Assembly (NCBI GenBank): GCA_007116095.1
Contig: SKJD01000289.1
Span: forward strand, 1-6,000
Length of the DNA: 6,000 nucleotides
Source: Candidatus Hydrogenedentota bacterium
Lineage (GTDB): Bacteria > Hydrogenedentota > Hydrogenedentia > Hydrogenedentales > SCBR16-9
Reading direction: 5' to 3'
The notes below the pieces were generated by a model. That model was not told the DNA's origin. It did not search any database and saw only the letters and a list, made by a program, of their open reading frames with translations. Position numbers and translations under genes: made by a program. Shown one piece after another: positions 1 to 5,251 of this stretch (the stretch's first letter is position 1; each line of letters opens with the position of its first letter).

Positions 1-761
1 CGGTCCTGCAAGCCCAAGGCCTGGATTTTGTCGTCCAGATGCGCCATGTTCCAGCCCTGCTGCCCCACCAGCACCAGGCTGTGGGGGAAGTCCCGGGCTA
101 TCGGCGCAAAACTGTCCAGCAAGCCGTCAATATTCTTACGCGGCTCCAGGGTCCCGACATACAACAGGAAAGGCAGTTGTATACCATGCTCCCGGGCCAG
201 GTAATCCACGGCCATGGGGCGGGACACCGGTTTGAACGTGTCGTCCACCGCTCCATAGGTAACCGTCACTTTCTCGGGCTCGGCATACAGCAAATCGACG
301 ATATCCTGCTTACTGGCCTGTGAACAGGTGATGATGGCGTCGGCCTGCCGCGCAAAACGACGCATGTTGCGGGAATAAGGCCCGACGATCTTCGGGCTGC
401 CCCAGGACGGCTCCTTCAGAAAGCCAAGGTCATAGATACTCAGGACCCGCCGCGCCTGTTCCACCGGGGGCAGGTAGTAGTTGGTGGCGTGGTAGATATC
501 CACACCGCCCAGCAGACTATCTACTTTCGGACGTCCACTCCATTCCCACAATTTATACAGAGCACGGGTGGGGATGCGTATATGCCGTTGTGGAAAGCGG
601 TCTTTCAGGGCGCCCGGCTCAATAGGTTGCCAGCCGGAAGAGAGCCCCAGCAGGCTTCCCTCGAAGCCCAGGTTCAGCAAATGTTTGGTCATGTAATAAG
701 TAAAGCTCCCCACGCCGGTTCGCCGGGTGGAGAGCGCACTTAAATCGATTCCAATACGCAC
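1..761 (-). CDS. Glycosyltransferase family 4 (group 1), N-terminal 253 codons, truncated by window edge
   Basis: This is probably a retaining, nucleotide-sugar-dependent glycosyltransferase of the GT4/GT-B fold, acting in the cytoplasm on a cell-surface polysaccharide or glycolipid; donor and acceptor cannot be read. The translation opens with MRIGIDLSAL and a glycine-containing RRTGVGSF loop, typical of the GT4 N-terminal Rossmann domain. DIYHATNY lies at residues 88-95, a YDLGFLKEP segment at about 110-118, and TCSQASKQDI at 145-154. The diagnostic start of the C-terminal donor domain, LYVGTLEPRKN, is at 200-210. The usual length is about 370-400 residues, so the C-terminal third with the acidic EX7E-type motif is outside the window. 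The start must be GTG at 761: an in-frame TGA lies just upstream with no ATG between, and a GGAG Shine-Dalgarno site sits 7 bases before the GTG. It follows cfa on the same strand. Fold and family are secure; the specific function is unknown. Confidence 0.92.
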   Translation of the reverse strand, partial: MRIGIDLSALSTRRTGVGSFTYYMTKHLLNLGFEGSLLGLSSGWQPIEPGALKDRFPQRHIRIPTRALYKLWEWSGRPKVDSLLGGVDIYHATNYYLPPVEQARRVLSIYDLGFLKEPSWGSPKIVGPYSRNMRRFARQADAIITCSQASKQDIVDLLYAEPEKVTVTYGAVDDTFKPVSRPMAVDYLAREHGIQLPFLLYVGTLEPRKNIDGLLDSFAPIARDFPHSLVLVGQQGWNMAHLDDKIQALGLQD

Positions 762-867
762 CCATACACTCCATCACAGTCGGCAAGACAGCAACCCCTC
801 TGCCTGTCTAAACACAGATATCCACGCCATGGCGCAATGCAGGATTGCTCAGCGTGTGTTTGCTTCC
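762..867 (-). other. cfa-glycosyltransferase intergenic spacer with weak hairpin
   Basis: This 106-base spacer separates the cfa stop from the glycosyltransferase start on the minus strand. It contains a 6-bp inverted repeat, AGACAG/CTGTCT, at 786-791 and 804-809 with a 12-base loop. There is no run of T after it in either direction, so it is a poor intrinsic terminator. No convincing promoter was seen. The spacer is compatible with read-through from cfa into the glycosyltransferase gene. Confidence 0.3.
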
Positions 868-2025
868 TCAACGCACCGGTACATACCCCCCGGGCGTCCC
901 GGCTCCCGACAGGACCACCTGCCAGAGGTGATTGTACCTTGCCCGGAAGGTGCCGGCGCAAGTCAGCAGATAATATCGCCACATGCGCCAGAAGCGCTCG
1001 CCGTACTTTTCTTCGAGCTGTGGCCAGGCCGTTTCGAAATTACGATACCAGGCGAGAAGCGTGCGGTCGTAATCGGCTCCGAAGTTATGCCAGTCCTCTA
1101 TGACCATCATGCCGTCCGCCGCCTGGGCTATCTGCGCCGCGGAGGGAAGTTGTCCGTTGGGAAATACATATTTGGCCATCCAGGGGTCAAAGTGGTAGGC
1201 CGTCTTTCGGCGCCCGATGGTATGCAGGAGAAACAGGTCTTCCGGGCGACGCAGGCAACGTTGGACCACCTGAAGGAATCGGCGGTAGTTTTTGTAGCCC
1301 ACATGCTCAAACATGCCCACCGACACAATCCGGTCGAACGGCTCATTCAGATCCCGGTAGTCCTGCAATCGGATTTCAACGGGCAATCCGGCACAGCGTT
1401 CCCGGGCCAGCACCACCTGTTCTTTGGAGATGGTCACCCCTACAACAGAGACCCCATAGTTTTCGGCGGCGTATTGTGCGAGTGAGCCCCAGCCACAGCC
1501 GATGTCCAAAAGCCGCATACCAGATTCCAGGTGCAGCTTCCGGCAGATCAGGTCGAGCTTCTTTTCCTGGGCCTGGTCAAGGTCATTGGTGTCTCGCCAG
1601 TAAGCGCAGGAATAGACCATGCGCTTGTCCAGCATCGCTTCGAAAAGATCATTGCCGAGATCGTAGTGCTTTTCTCCCACTTCAAACGCACGCGACGGCG
1701 ATTGCAGATTGACCAGACGCGCCATGAGATAGGGCCAGGCCAATCGTCGCCAGGATATTTTCGACTCCATACGGGCATGCAACGTCTTGCAGATAAACGT
1801 ATCCAGGGCTTCACAATCCCACAAGCCGCCCATATAGGCCTCCCCCAGCCCGAGGGTACCCTCAGCGAGGAAGCGGGAGAAGGCCCTTTCATCGTGCACC
1901 TGAATATCCCAGGGGTGATTCCCGTTGATCGCTATTTCGGCATCGTGAAGCAGCTCGGCCAAAACTTCACGCGGTGCATGCGTCCGTCGAAATCGCGTAA
2001 CCGCATTCGCCACAGGAAAATTCAT
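868..2025 (-). CDS. cfa: Cyclopropane-fatty-acyl-phospholipid synthase (385 aa)
   Basis: The enzyme transfers a methylene group from S-adenosylmethionine to the double bond of unsaturated acyl chains in membrane phospholipids, making cyclopropane fatty acids. It works at the inner face of the cytoplasmic membrane, classically at entry to stationary phase and under acid stress. Visible marks: an N-terminal lipid-binding domain to about residue 110 (GEAYMGGLWDCEALD at 61-75), GEKHYDLGNDLF at 117-128, and the SAM-binding loop LLDIGCGWGSL at 172-182. Residues corresponding to the bicarbonate site of E. coli Cfa are all present: C140, E240, H268, I270 and Y319. C356 corresponds to the conserved E. 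coli C354, and the C-terminus YYLLTCAGTFRAR is characteristic. Length (385) matches E. coli (382). An upstream ATG at 2055 would add ten residues, but the GGAGG site at 2034-2038 lies inside that extension and is 8 bases from the ATG at 2025, so 2025 is preferred. Function is very secure. Confidence 0.97.
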   Translation of the reverse strand: MNFPVANAVTRFRRTHAPREVLAELLHDAEIAINGNHPWDIQVHDERAFSRFLAEGTLGLGEAYMGGLWDCEALDTFICKTLHARMESKISWRRLAWPYLMARLVNLQSPSRAFEVGEKHYDLGNDLFEAMLDKRMVYSCAYWRDTNDLDQAQEKKLDLICRKLHLESGMRLLDIGCGWGSLAQYAAENYGVSVVGVTISKEQVVLARERCAGLPVEIRLQDYRDLNEPFDRIVSVGMFEHVGYKNYRRFLQVVQRCLRRPEDLFLLHTIGRRKTAYHFDPWMAKYVFPNGQLPSAAQIAQAADGMMVIEDWHNFGADYDRTLLAWYRNFETAWPQLEEKYGERFWRMWRYYLLTCAGTFRARYNHLWQVVLSGAGTPGGYVPVR

Positions 2026-2033
2026 ACTCATTT

Positions 2034-2038
2034 CCTCC
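2034..2038 (-). promoter_or_regulatory. Shine-Dalgarno site that decides the cfa start
   Basis: GGAGG on the minus strand lies 8 bases before the ATG at 2025 and only 2 bases before an in-frame ATG at 2031. The spacing favours 2025 and argues against both 2031 and the longer ATG start at 2055. Confidence 0.7.
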
Positions 2039-2095
2039 CGTTCAGGCTGTTGCATTACGATTAGTTCCTAATTGCATGTCGCACTGTCCTATCCC

Positions 2096-2124
2096 ATTGT
2101 AGTCCGATCAGCAACCAGTTGCAA
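2096..2124 (-). promoter_or_regulatory. Candidate sigma70-type promoter for cfa
   Basis: On the minus strand a TTGCAA box (2124-2119, 4 of 6 to the -35 consensus) is followed after exactly 17 bases by TACAAT (2101-2096, 5 of 6 to the -10 consensus). Transcription would begin around 2089, giving an untranslated leader of about 60-65 bases before the ATG at 2025. The match comes from reading the sequence only. E. coli cfa is also served by a sigmaS promoter, and a separate stationary-phase promoter here cannot be excluded. Confidence 0.45.
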
Positions 2125-2274
2125 ATTCGCCGAATCCACAAAATGTTCAGGAATAAAGTGCCCGATAATGGGGCCTGGCAAGCCAGTACGGAAAGTTTTC
2201 ATCCTGTACTTCCGGCAAGCAGCGCCAAATACAACATGCCCCCTATATACCGATTTCGCCGGTTGGCTTGCATA

Positions 2275-2293
2275 CTACCAATTCCCTTGGTAG
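2275..2293. promoter_or_regulatory. Operator-like perfect palindrome upstream of the enolase-superfamily operon
   Basis: CTACCAA and TTGGTAG form a perfect 7-bp inverted repeat around a 5-base centre (TTCCC). It lies 84 bases before the ATG at 2377. A weak promoter can be drawn around it: TTGCAT at 2268-2273 and TAGCAT at 2291-2296 with a 17-base spacer, which would put the palindrome in the spacer and over the -10 box, a typical repressor position. An ACCAA-N5-TTGGT arrangement would fit a dimeric helix-turn-helix repressor such as a GntR-type protein, but no regulator gene is in the window. The palindrome is seen directly; its operator role is inferred. Confidence 0.4.
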
Positions 2294-2376
2294 CATTAGG
2301 GTGCTGAAAATCAATGACATACACACACGCCATCGTTACAGGTGGCGCTTGAAAAACGATACGCCGGGAGAAAACC

Positions 2377-3783
2377 ATGCCGCTAACCACCGACATACGC
2401 GTGAAGGGAGTTGCCCTGTATTTACTCCCCGTAGAAACGCGGGTCCCGCTGAAGTTTGGCGCCGAAACCCTCACGTCGGTTACCTGTGCGCGGGCGGCCA
2501 TTCGGGTAGAAACCGCAGATGGTCGCTCCGCCATCGGCTGGGGAGAAACCCCGCTCAGCGTACAGTGGGTCTGGCCCGAAAACATGCCGTACGAGGCACG
2601 CCACGATGCGATGAAATCCTTCTGCACTACCCTGGCGCAGGCCTGGGCGGAATTCGGTGTCCAGGGACACGCGTTCGAAGTTGGACACGCCTTTATTGAA
2701 GGGCGCCTCCAGGAACTGTTGAATACATTTAACGAGAAAGCGCATCCCCAACTCCCGATGCCCTGGCTGGCGGCGTTGGTCTGTTGCGCGCCCTTTGATT
2801 TGGCCCTGCATGACGCCTTCGGCCAGATACACCAACTACCGACCTACGCCACCTACAACGCCTCGTTCATGAACTATGACCTCTCCACCTACCTGGAAGA
2901 CGAACAGGGCAATTCCCGACGGTTTCGCGGCTACCACCCCGAGGACTACCTGCAATTCCCCCGCCCCAAGCGCCTGCCGGTGTGGCACCTGGTGGGCGGC
3001 ATGGACTGGCTGGACGCATCGGATCAGGACGGCCCCGCACCGGAGGATGGCTACCCGGTGCTTCTACGGGACTGGATACGCCGGGACGGTCTTAAATGCC
3101 TGAAAGTGAAACTACGCGGCAACGACGCCGCCTGGGACTACGAACGGCTGCGGCGTATTGGCCATATTGCCGCAGAAGAAGGTGTGGACTGGTTGAGCAC
3201 CGACTTCAACTGCACGGTCACCGACCCGACTTACGTAAACAATATCCTCGATCGGCTCTGCTGGGAGGAGCCCGGCATCTACGGTCGTATCCTCTATGTG
3301 GAACAACCGTTCCCCTACGACATTGAGGCGCATCCCATCGACGTCCACAGCGTCTCGGCGCGTAAGCCGTTGTTTATGGATGAAAGCGCGCATGACTGGA
3401 AGGTGGTGCGTCAGGGCAGAAAACTGGGCTGGACCGGCGTCGCCCTGAAAACCTGCAAGACGCAGACCGGGGCCCTCCTCAGCCAGGCCTGGGCCCGGGA
3501 GCATGGCATGACCCTGATGGTGCAGGACCTGACGAATCCGATGCTCGCCCAGATACCGCATGTGCTGCTAGGGGCGCATGCCGGGACGATTATGGGGGTG
3601 GAAAGCAACGGCATGCAGTTCTATCCGGAGGCAAGTCGCCCCGAGGCCCGGGCGCACCCCGGTCTCTATACCCGGCGCGAGGGTGTCCTGCAACTGGACA
3701 CATTACAAGGGCCCGGCTTCGGATACGCGCTTGACCGTATTGAACGCAGCCTGCCGGCGCCTGTGCTGCGTTGCAACCTCTAA
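2377..3783 (+). CDS. Mandelate racemase/muconate lactonizing enzyme family protein (enolase superfamily), 468 aa
   Basis: A cytoplasmic enolase-superfamily enzyme. The family abstracts a proton alpha to a carboxylate held by Mg2+, leading to dehydration, racemisation or cycloisomerisation, often of sugar acids. After an N-terminal capping domain (about 1-160) the barrel shows the full MLE-like set: KVK at 243-245 (second strand), metal ligands D276 in TDFN, E309 in VEQP and D335 in MDES, and a lysine on the sixth strand, K358 in ALKTCK. No signal peptide is seen. At 468 residues it is longer than the usual 350-400. The extra length is an insert at about 165-235, rich in Tyr, Pro and acidic residues, before the KVK strand (NYDLSTYLEDE, then LPVWHLVGGMDWLD), and a C-terminal tail. 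The ATG at 2377 has GGGAG 6 bases upstream. It probably heads an operon with the isomerase/epimerase 51 bases downstream. Superfamily assignment is secure; substrate and reaction are not determined. Confidence 0.9.
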   Translation: MPLTTDIRVKGVALYLLPVETRVPLKFGAETLTSVTCARAAIRVETADGRSAIGWGETPLSVQWVWPENMPYEARHDAMKSFCTTLAQAWAEFGVQGHAFEVGHAFIEGRLQELLNTFNEKAHPQLPMPWLAALVCCAPFDLALHDAFGQIHQLPTYATYNASFMNYDLSTYLEDEQGNSRRFRGYHPEDYLQFPRPKRLPVWHLVGGMDWLDASDQDGPAPEDGYPVLLRDWIRRDGLKCLKVKLRGNDAAWDYERLRRIGHIAAEEGVDWLSTDFNCTVTDPTYVNNILDRLCWEEPGIYGRILYVEQPFPYDIEAHPIDVHSVSARKPLFMDESAHDWKVVRQGRKLGWTGVALKTCKTQTGALLSQAWAREHGMTLMVQDLTNPMLAQIPHVLLGAHAGTIMGVESNGMQFYPEASRPEARAHPGLYTRREGVLQLDTLQGPGFGYALDRIERSLPAPVLRCNL

Positions 3784-3797
3784 GGCGGCGCAACGCC

Positions 3798-3842
3798 ATG
3801 CAGACTCCACAAACGCAGCCCCGATGCCACGATCATGACTGA
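3798..3842 (+). CDS. Possible 14-codon leader ORF overlapping the start of the isomerase/epimerase gene
   Basis: The ATG at 3798 is preceded by AAGGCGG at 3782-3788, 9 bases away, which begins in the stop codon of the upstream gene. The frame encodes MQTPQTQPRCHDHD and stops at TGA 3840-3842, overlapping the isomerase/epimerase start (3835) by 8 bases. The downstream ATG has no Shine-Dalgarno site of its own, so reinitiation after this mini-ORF is possible. It may equally be chance in a 51-base spacer; the peptide has no recognisable function. Confidence 0.2.
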   Translation: MQTPQTQPRCHDHD

Positions 3843-4686
3843 GCCGGCATTGATCCCCATGCGCCGGGAGATTCCCCCCTGCCATGGCGTCTTTGCCTGG
3901 TTCGGTATTCCCCTGCCCCTCCAGGAGCGCCTTCGGCTGATCCGGGAAGCCGGATTCCAGGCCACGTCAATTTGGTGGGAAAGCCGCGACCCGGTCCGCA
4001 ACCGCCTGAAACACTACGCCCCGGAAATTGTCCGCGAAGCCAGGCTTTATCTCGACAACATCCATGTGCCCTACCGCGGTGTAAACGCCCTGTGGCAAGC
4101 CGACCAAGCCTTACGCGACGCCGCACTGAAACAACATACCGACTGGCTGGAAGACTGCGCCCGCCATGAAATCCCGGTGATGGTCATGCACGCCATCCAG
4201 GGGAATGGTCCGGATGCGCGAAACACCAAGCGACTCCCTGAATTACCCACTCCTGTGTGTCGCGAAATCGGACTGGAAAGCTTCGGGAATCTGGTCATGC
4301 ATGCCGAGCGGCTCGGGGTCCGCATCGCGGTGGAAAACATACGCCATCCGGCCTACCTGGACACCCTTTTTGAAGCCATCGCCAGCCCGTCGCTCGGCTT
4401 CTGCTATGACGTCTCGCATGACTGGCTGCACAGCCCGGAGCCCTTCACGCTGCTACAACGCTGGGGCCACCGCCTGTTAACCACCCACATGAACGACACC
4501 GACGGCAGGCGGGACCGGCATTGGCTTCCCGGGCTGGGCAACATTCCCTTCGAAAAAGTCCAGGACACCCCCCTGACCCAATTTTCCGGCACCCGCCTCC
4601 TGGAAGTCACCCCCAAGGATCGCCACACGGACGCGGCCGACTTCCTGAAAGCAGCATGGGAGCGACGCAATTACGCCCTTTGTTGA
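3835..4686 (+). CDS. Sugar phosphate isomerase/epimerase, xylose-isomerase-like TIM barrel (283 aa)
   Basis: A cytoplasmic metal-dependent TIM-barrel protein of the AP endonuclease family 2/xylose-isomerase-like fold; characterised relatives interconvert or epimerise sugars and inositol derivatives. Candidate metal and substrate residues sit at strand ends: H77 in NIHVPY, H119 in VMHA, E167 in AVENI, D192 and H195 in CYDVSHD, H218 and D221 in THMND, H229 in DRHWLPGLGNIPF, and E257 in LLEVTP. The E-D-H-E set (167, 192, 218, 257) is the usual metal site. Length 283 is normal for the family. The first in-frame start is the ATG at 3835; it lacks a clear Shine-Dalgarno site, and an ATG at 3859 (residue 9) is an alternative, also without a good site. 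It lies 51 bases after the enolase-superfamily gene and probably shares its transcript. The family is secure; the substrate is unknown. Confidence 0.88.
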   Translation: MTEPALIPMRREIPPCHGVFAWFGIPLPLQERLRLIREAGFQATSIWWESRDPVRNRLKHYAPEIVREARLYLDNIHVPYRGVNALWQADQALRDAALKQHTDWLEDCARHEIPVMVMHAIQGNGPDARNTKRLPELPTPVCREIGLESFGNLVMHAERLGVRIAVENIRHPAYLDTLFEAIASPSLGFCYDVSHDWLHSPEPFTLLQRWGHRLLTTHMNDTDGRRDRHWLPGLGNIPFEKVQDTPLTQFSGTRLLEVTPKDRHTDAADFLKAAWERRNYALC

Positions 4687-4719
4687 AGCGCTGGTTTGCC
4701 TTGGGAAGTATAGAAGTGG

Positions 4720-4727
4720 TATACAAA
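4720..4727. repeat. Left copy of 8-bp target-site duplication
   Basis: TATACAAA directly abuts the left terminal inverted repeat of the MITE and is identical to the octamer at 5111-5118. The match ends exactly at 8 bases on the outer side, as expected for duplication during transposition. Confidence 0.85.
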
Positions 4728-4749
4728 GGGTGTAGTTCTTATATTACCG
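4728..4749 (+). repeat. Left terminal inverted repeat of the MITE
   Basis: Begins GGGTGTAGTTCT and matches the reverse complement of 5089-5110 in 21 of 22 positions; the single difference is T versus G at the thirteenth base. Confidence 0.88.
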
Positions 4750-4776
4750 ATCTTGTCAATTTATAATGAAGCGTAG

Positions 4777-4797
4777 GGGCGAACCTCGTGTTCGCCC
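4777..4797. repeat. Internal hairpin 1 of the MITE
   Basis: GGGCGAAC (4777-4784) and GTTCGCCC (4790-4797) form a perfect 8-bp stem with a 5-base loop. The context resembles short palindromic repeats dispersed in many bacterial genomes. No T-run follows, so it is not a standard terminator. Confidence 0.65.
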
Positions 4798-4798
4798 G

Positions 4799-4822
4799 CG
4801 TGGGCGGGGTTTCCCACCCACG
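4799..4822. repeat. Internal hairpin 2 of the MITE
   Basis: CGTGGGCGGG (4799-4808) pairs with CCCACCCACG (4813-4822) across a GTTT loop, with one mismatch in ten. It directly follows hairpin 1 and abuts the left REP-like copy. Confidence 0.6.
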
Positions 4823-4849
4823 TCATCCCTGTGAAGGCAGGGAACCAGT
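4821..4849 (+). repeat. REP-like repeat, left copy
   Basis: This copy starts CGTCATCCCTGTG and reads into AGGCAGGGAACCAGT. It matches the reverse complement of 4942-4970 in 22 of 29 positions. Both copies resemble the CGTCATTCC...GGAAT palindromic repeats scattered through many proteobacterial genomes; TCCCTG/CAGGGA forms a short stem here. Confidence 0.6.
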
Positions 4850-4941
4850 TCGTTGATTTAACATGGATAGCGTTATTAAGCCTTGCGACCAGGCGCCACA
4901 ACATGCTGCTTAATTGCTGTATTGTTATGTTTTCACGCAGT

Positions 4942-4970
4942 ACTGTATTTCTGCCTGCGCAGGAATGACG
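4942..4970 (-). repeat. REP-like repeat, right inverted copy
   Basis: On the minus strand it starts CGTCATTCCTGCGCAGGCAG, matching the copy at 4821-4849 in inverted orientation. It contains the perfect 10-bp palindrome CCTGCGCAGG at 4954-4963. The two copies, 92 bases apart, could pair into a larger stem in the transcript. Confidence 0.6.
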
Positions 4971-4984
4971 ATGCGGGGATTTTC

Positions 4985-5022
4985 TGGTGTTTTATTGAAA
5001 AATCACAGATTTTTTTACACCA
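4985..5022. repeat. AT-rich nested hairpin in the right arm of the MITE
   Basis: An outer pair TGGTGT (4985-4990) and ACACCA (5017-5022) encloses a perfect inner stem AAAAATC (4998-5004)/GATTTTT (5008-5014) with a 3-base loop. The inner part ends in a T-run but the stem is AT-rich, so efficient termination is doubtful. Confidence 0.5.
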
Positions 5023-5088
5023 AAAGTCTTTCTCGCTCCACTAAATGGGAAAAACGATTCGAAAATGCCTGATAATGTATTGACCTGG

Positions 5089-5110
5089 CGGTAATATCAG
5101 AACTACACCC
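5089..5110 (-). repeat. Right terminal inverted repeat of the MITE
   Basis: Ends in AACTACACCC on the plus strand, the inverted counterpart of 4728-4749, followed directly by the right copy of the target duplication. Confidence 0.88.
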
Positions 5111-5118
5111 TATACAAA
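5111..5118. repeat. Right copy of 8-bp target-site duplication
   Basis: TATACAAA abuts the right terminal repeat and is identical to 4720-4727. Confidence 0.85.
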
Positions 5119-5251
5119 GACTTCAGAGCGTATTCATACTATGTGCCCTGCGCGCATGACTGCGCAACAACCTGACAACAGGATGCGTCATCTACCATGC
5201 GGGGGATTTTAATTTGATGGACGGCAGTCCACCTTACAAGGAGACAGCGGT

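Larger units (their letters stand above)
2026..2376. other. Divergent intergenic region between cfa and the enolase-superfamily gene
   Basis: These 351 bases separate two divergently transcribed genes. They hold the cfa ribosome-binding site and candidate promoter (right part of the minus-strand leader), a short palindrome CTGGCAAGCCAG at 2175-2186, and the operator-like palindrome at 2275-2293. A GGGAG Shine-Dalgarno site at 2366-2370 serves the plus-strand gene. Short open frames cross this region on both strands, but none has a recognisable product or a good ribosome-binding site, so I treat it as non-coding and regulatory. Confidence 0.6.
4728..5110. mobile_element. MITE, 383 bp, with 22-bp terminal inverted repeats and 8-bp target duplication
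   Basis: The left end (4728-4749) and the right end (5089-5110, reversed) match in 21 of 22 positions, beginning GGGTGTAGTTCT and ending ATATTACCG. Weaker similarity continues inward, with GTCAAT at nearly the same distance from both ends (4755-4760 and complement of 5079-5084). Immediately outside both ends is the same AT-rich octamer TATACAAA, a perfect target-site duplication. The element carries no transposase, so it would need one from a full-length relative elsewhere. Termini starting GGG and an AT-rich 8-bp duplication would fit IS1595- or ISL3-type transposition, but that family assignment is an inference. The interior holds several palindromes. It lies between the isomerase/epimerase and Gfo/Idh genes and interrupts neither. 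Confidence 0.87.
4687..5251. other. Intergenic region dominated by a MITE, with the leader of the Gfo/Idh gene
   Basis: This 565-base gap contains no credible gene. Bases 4687-4719 are a short tail after the isomerase/epimerase gene without an obvious intrinsic terminator. Bases 4720-5118 are the inserted element with its target duplications. Bases 5119-5251 are the immediate upstream region of the Gfo/Idh gene, ending in AAGGAG at 5238-5243, 8 bases before the ATG. An imperfect inverted repeat, ATGAC at 5156-5160 and GTCAT at 5187-5191, lies in this leader. No strong sigma70 promoter was found here. Confidence 0.7.

Noticed and set aside
39..743. Plus-strand open frames across the left edge (39-323 and 489-743)
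   Set aside because: The minus strand over the whole stretch encodes a continuous GT4 glycosyltransferase with diagnostic motifs, so these are shadows.
786..809. Hairpin between cfa and the glycosyltransferase as an intrinsic terminator
   Set aside because: The stem is only 6 bp with a 12-base loop and no T-run follows on the minus strand.
727..1485. Long plus-strand open frame of 252 codons
   Set aside because: It lies antisense to the 3' part of cfa, whose protein shows a full set of catalytic motifs; the plus-strand translation resembles no family.
1531..2064. Plus-strand open frame of 177 codons
   Set aside because: It is antisense to the N-terminal half of cfa and has no recognisable motif; GC-rich coding regions commonly leave the opposite strand open.
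2072..2307. Two short overlapping plus-strand open frames in the divergent intergenic region
   Set aside because: They have no convincing ribosome-binding site or family resemblance and overlap the candidate cfa promoter and the operator-like palindrome.
2328..2347. CGCCA/TGGCG inverted repeat before the enolase-superfamily gene
   Set aside because: A 5-bp match across 10 bases in GC-rich sequence is easily chance and it has no supporting context.
4728..5110. CRISPR array or tandem repeat
   Set aside because: The repeats are inverted, of different kinds and without regular spacers; terminal inverted repeats plus a target duplication explain the structure.
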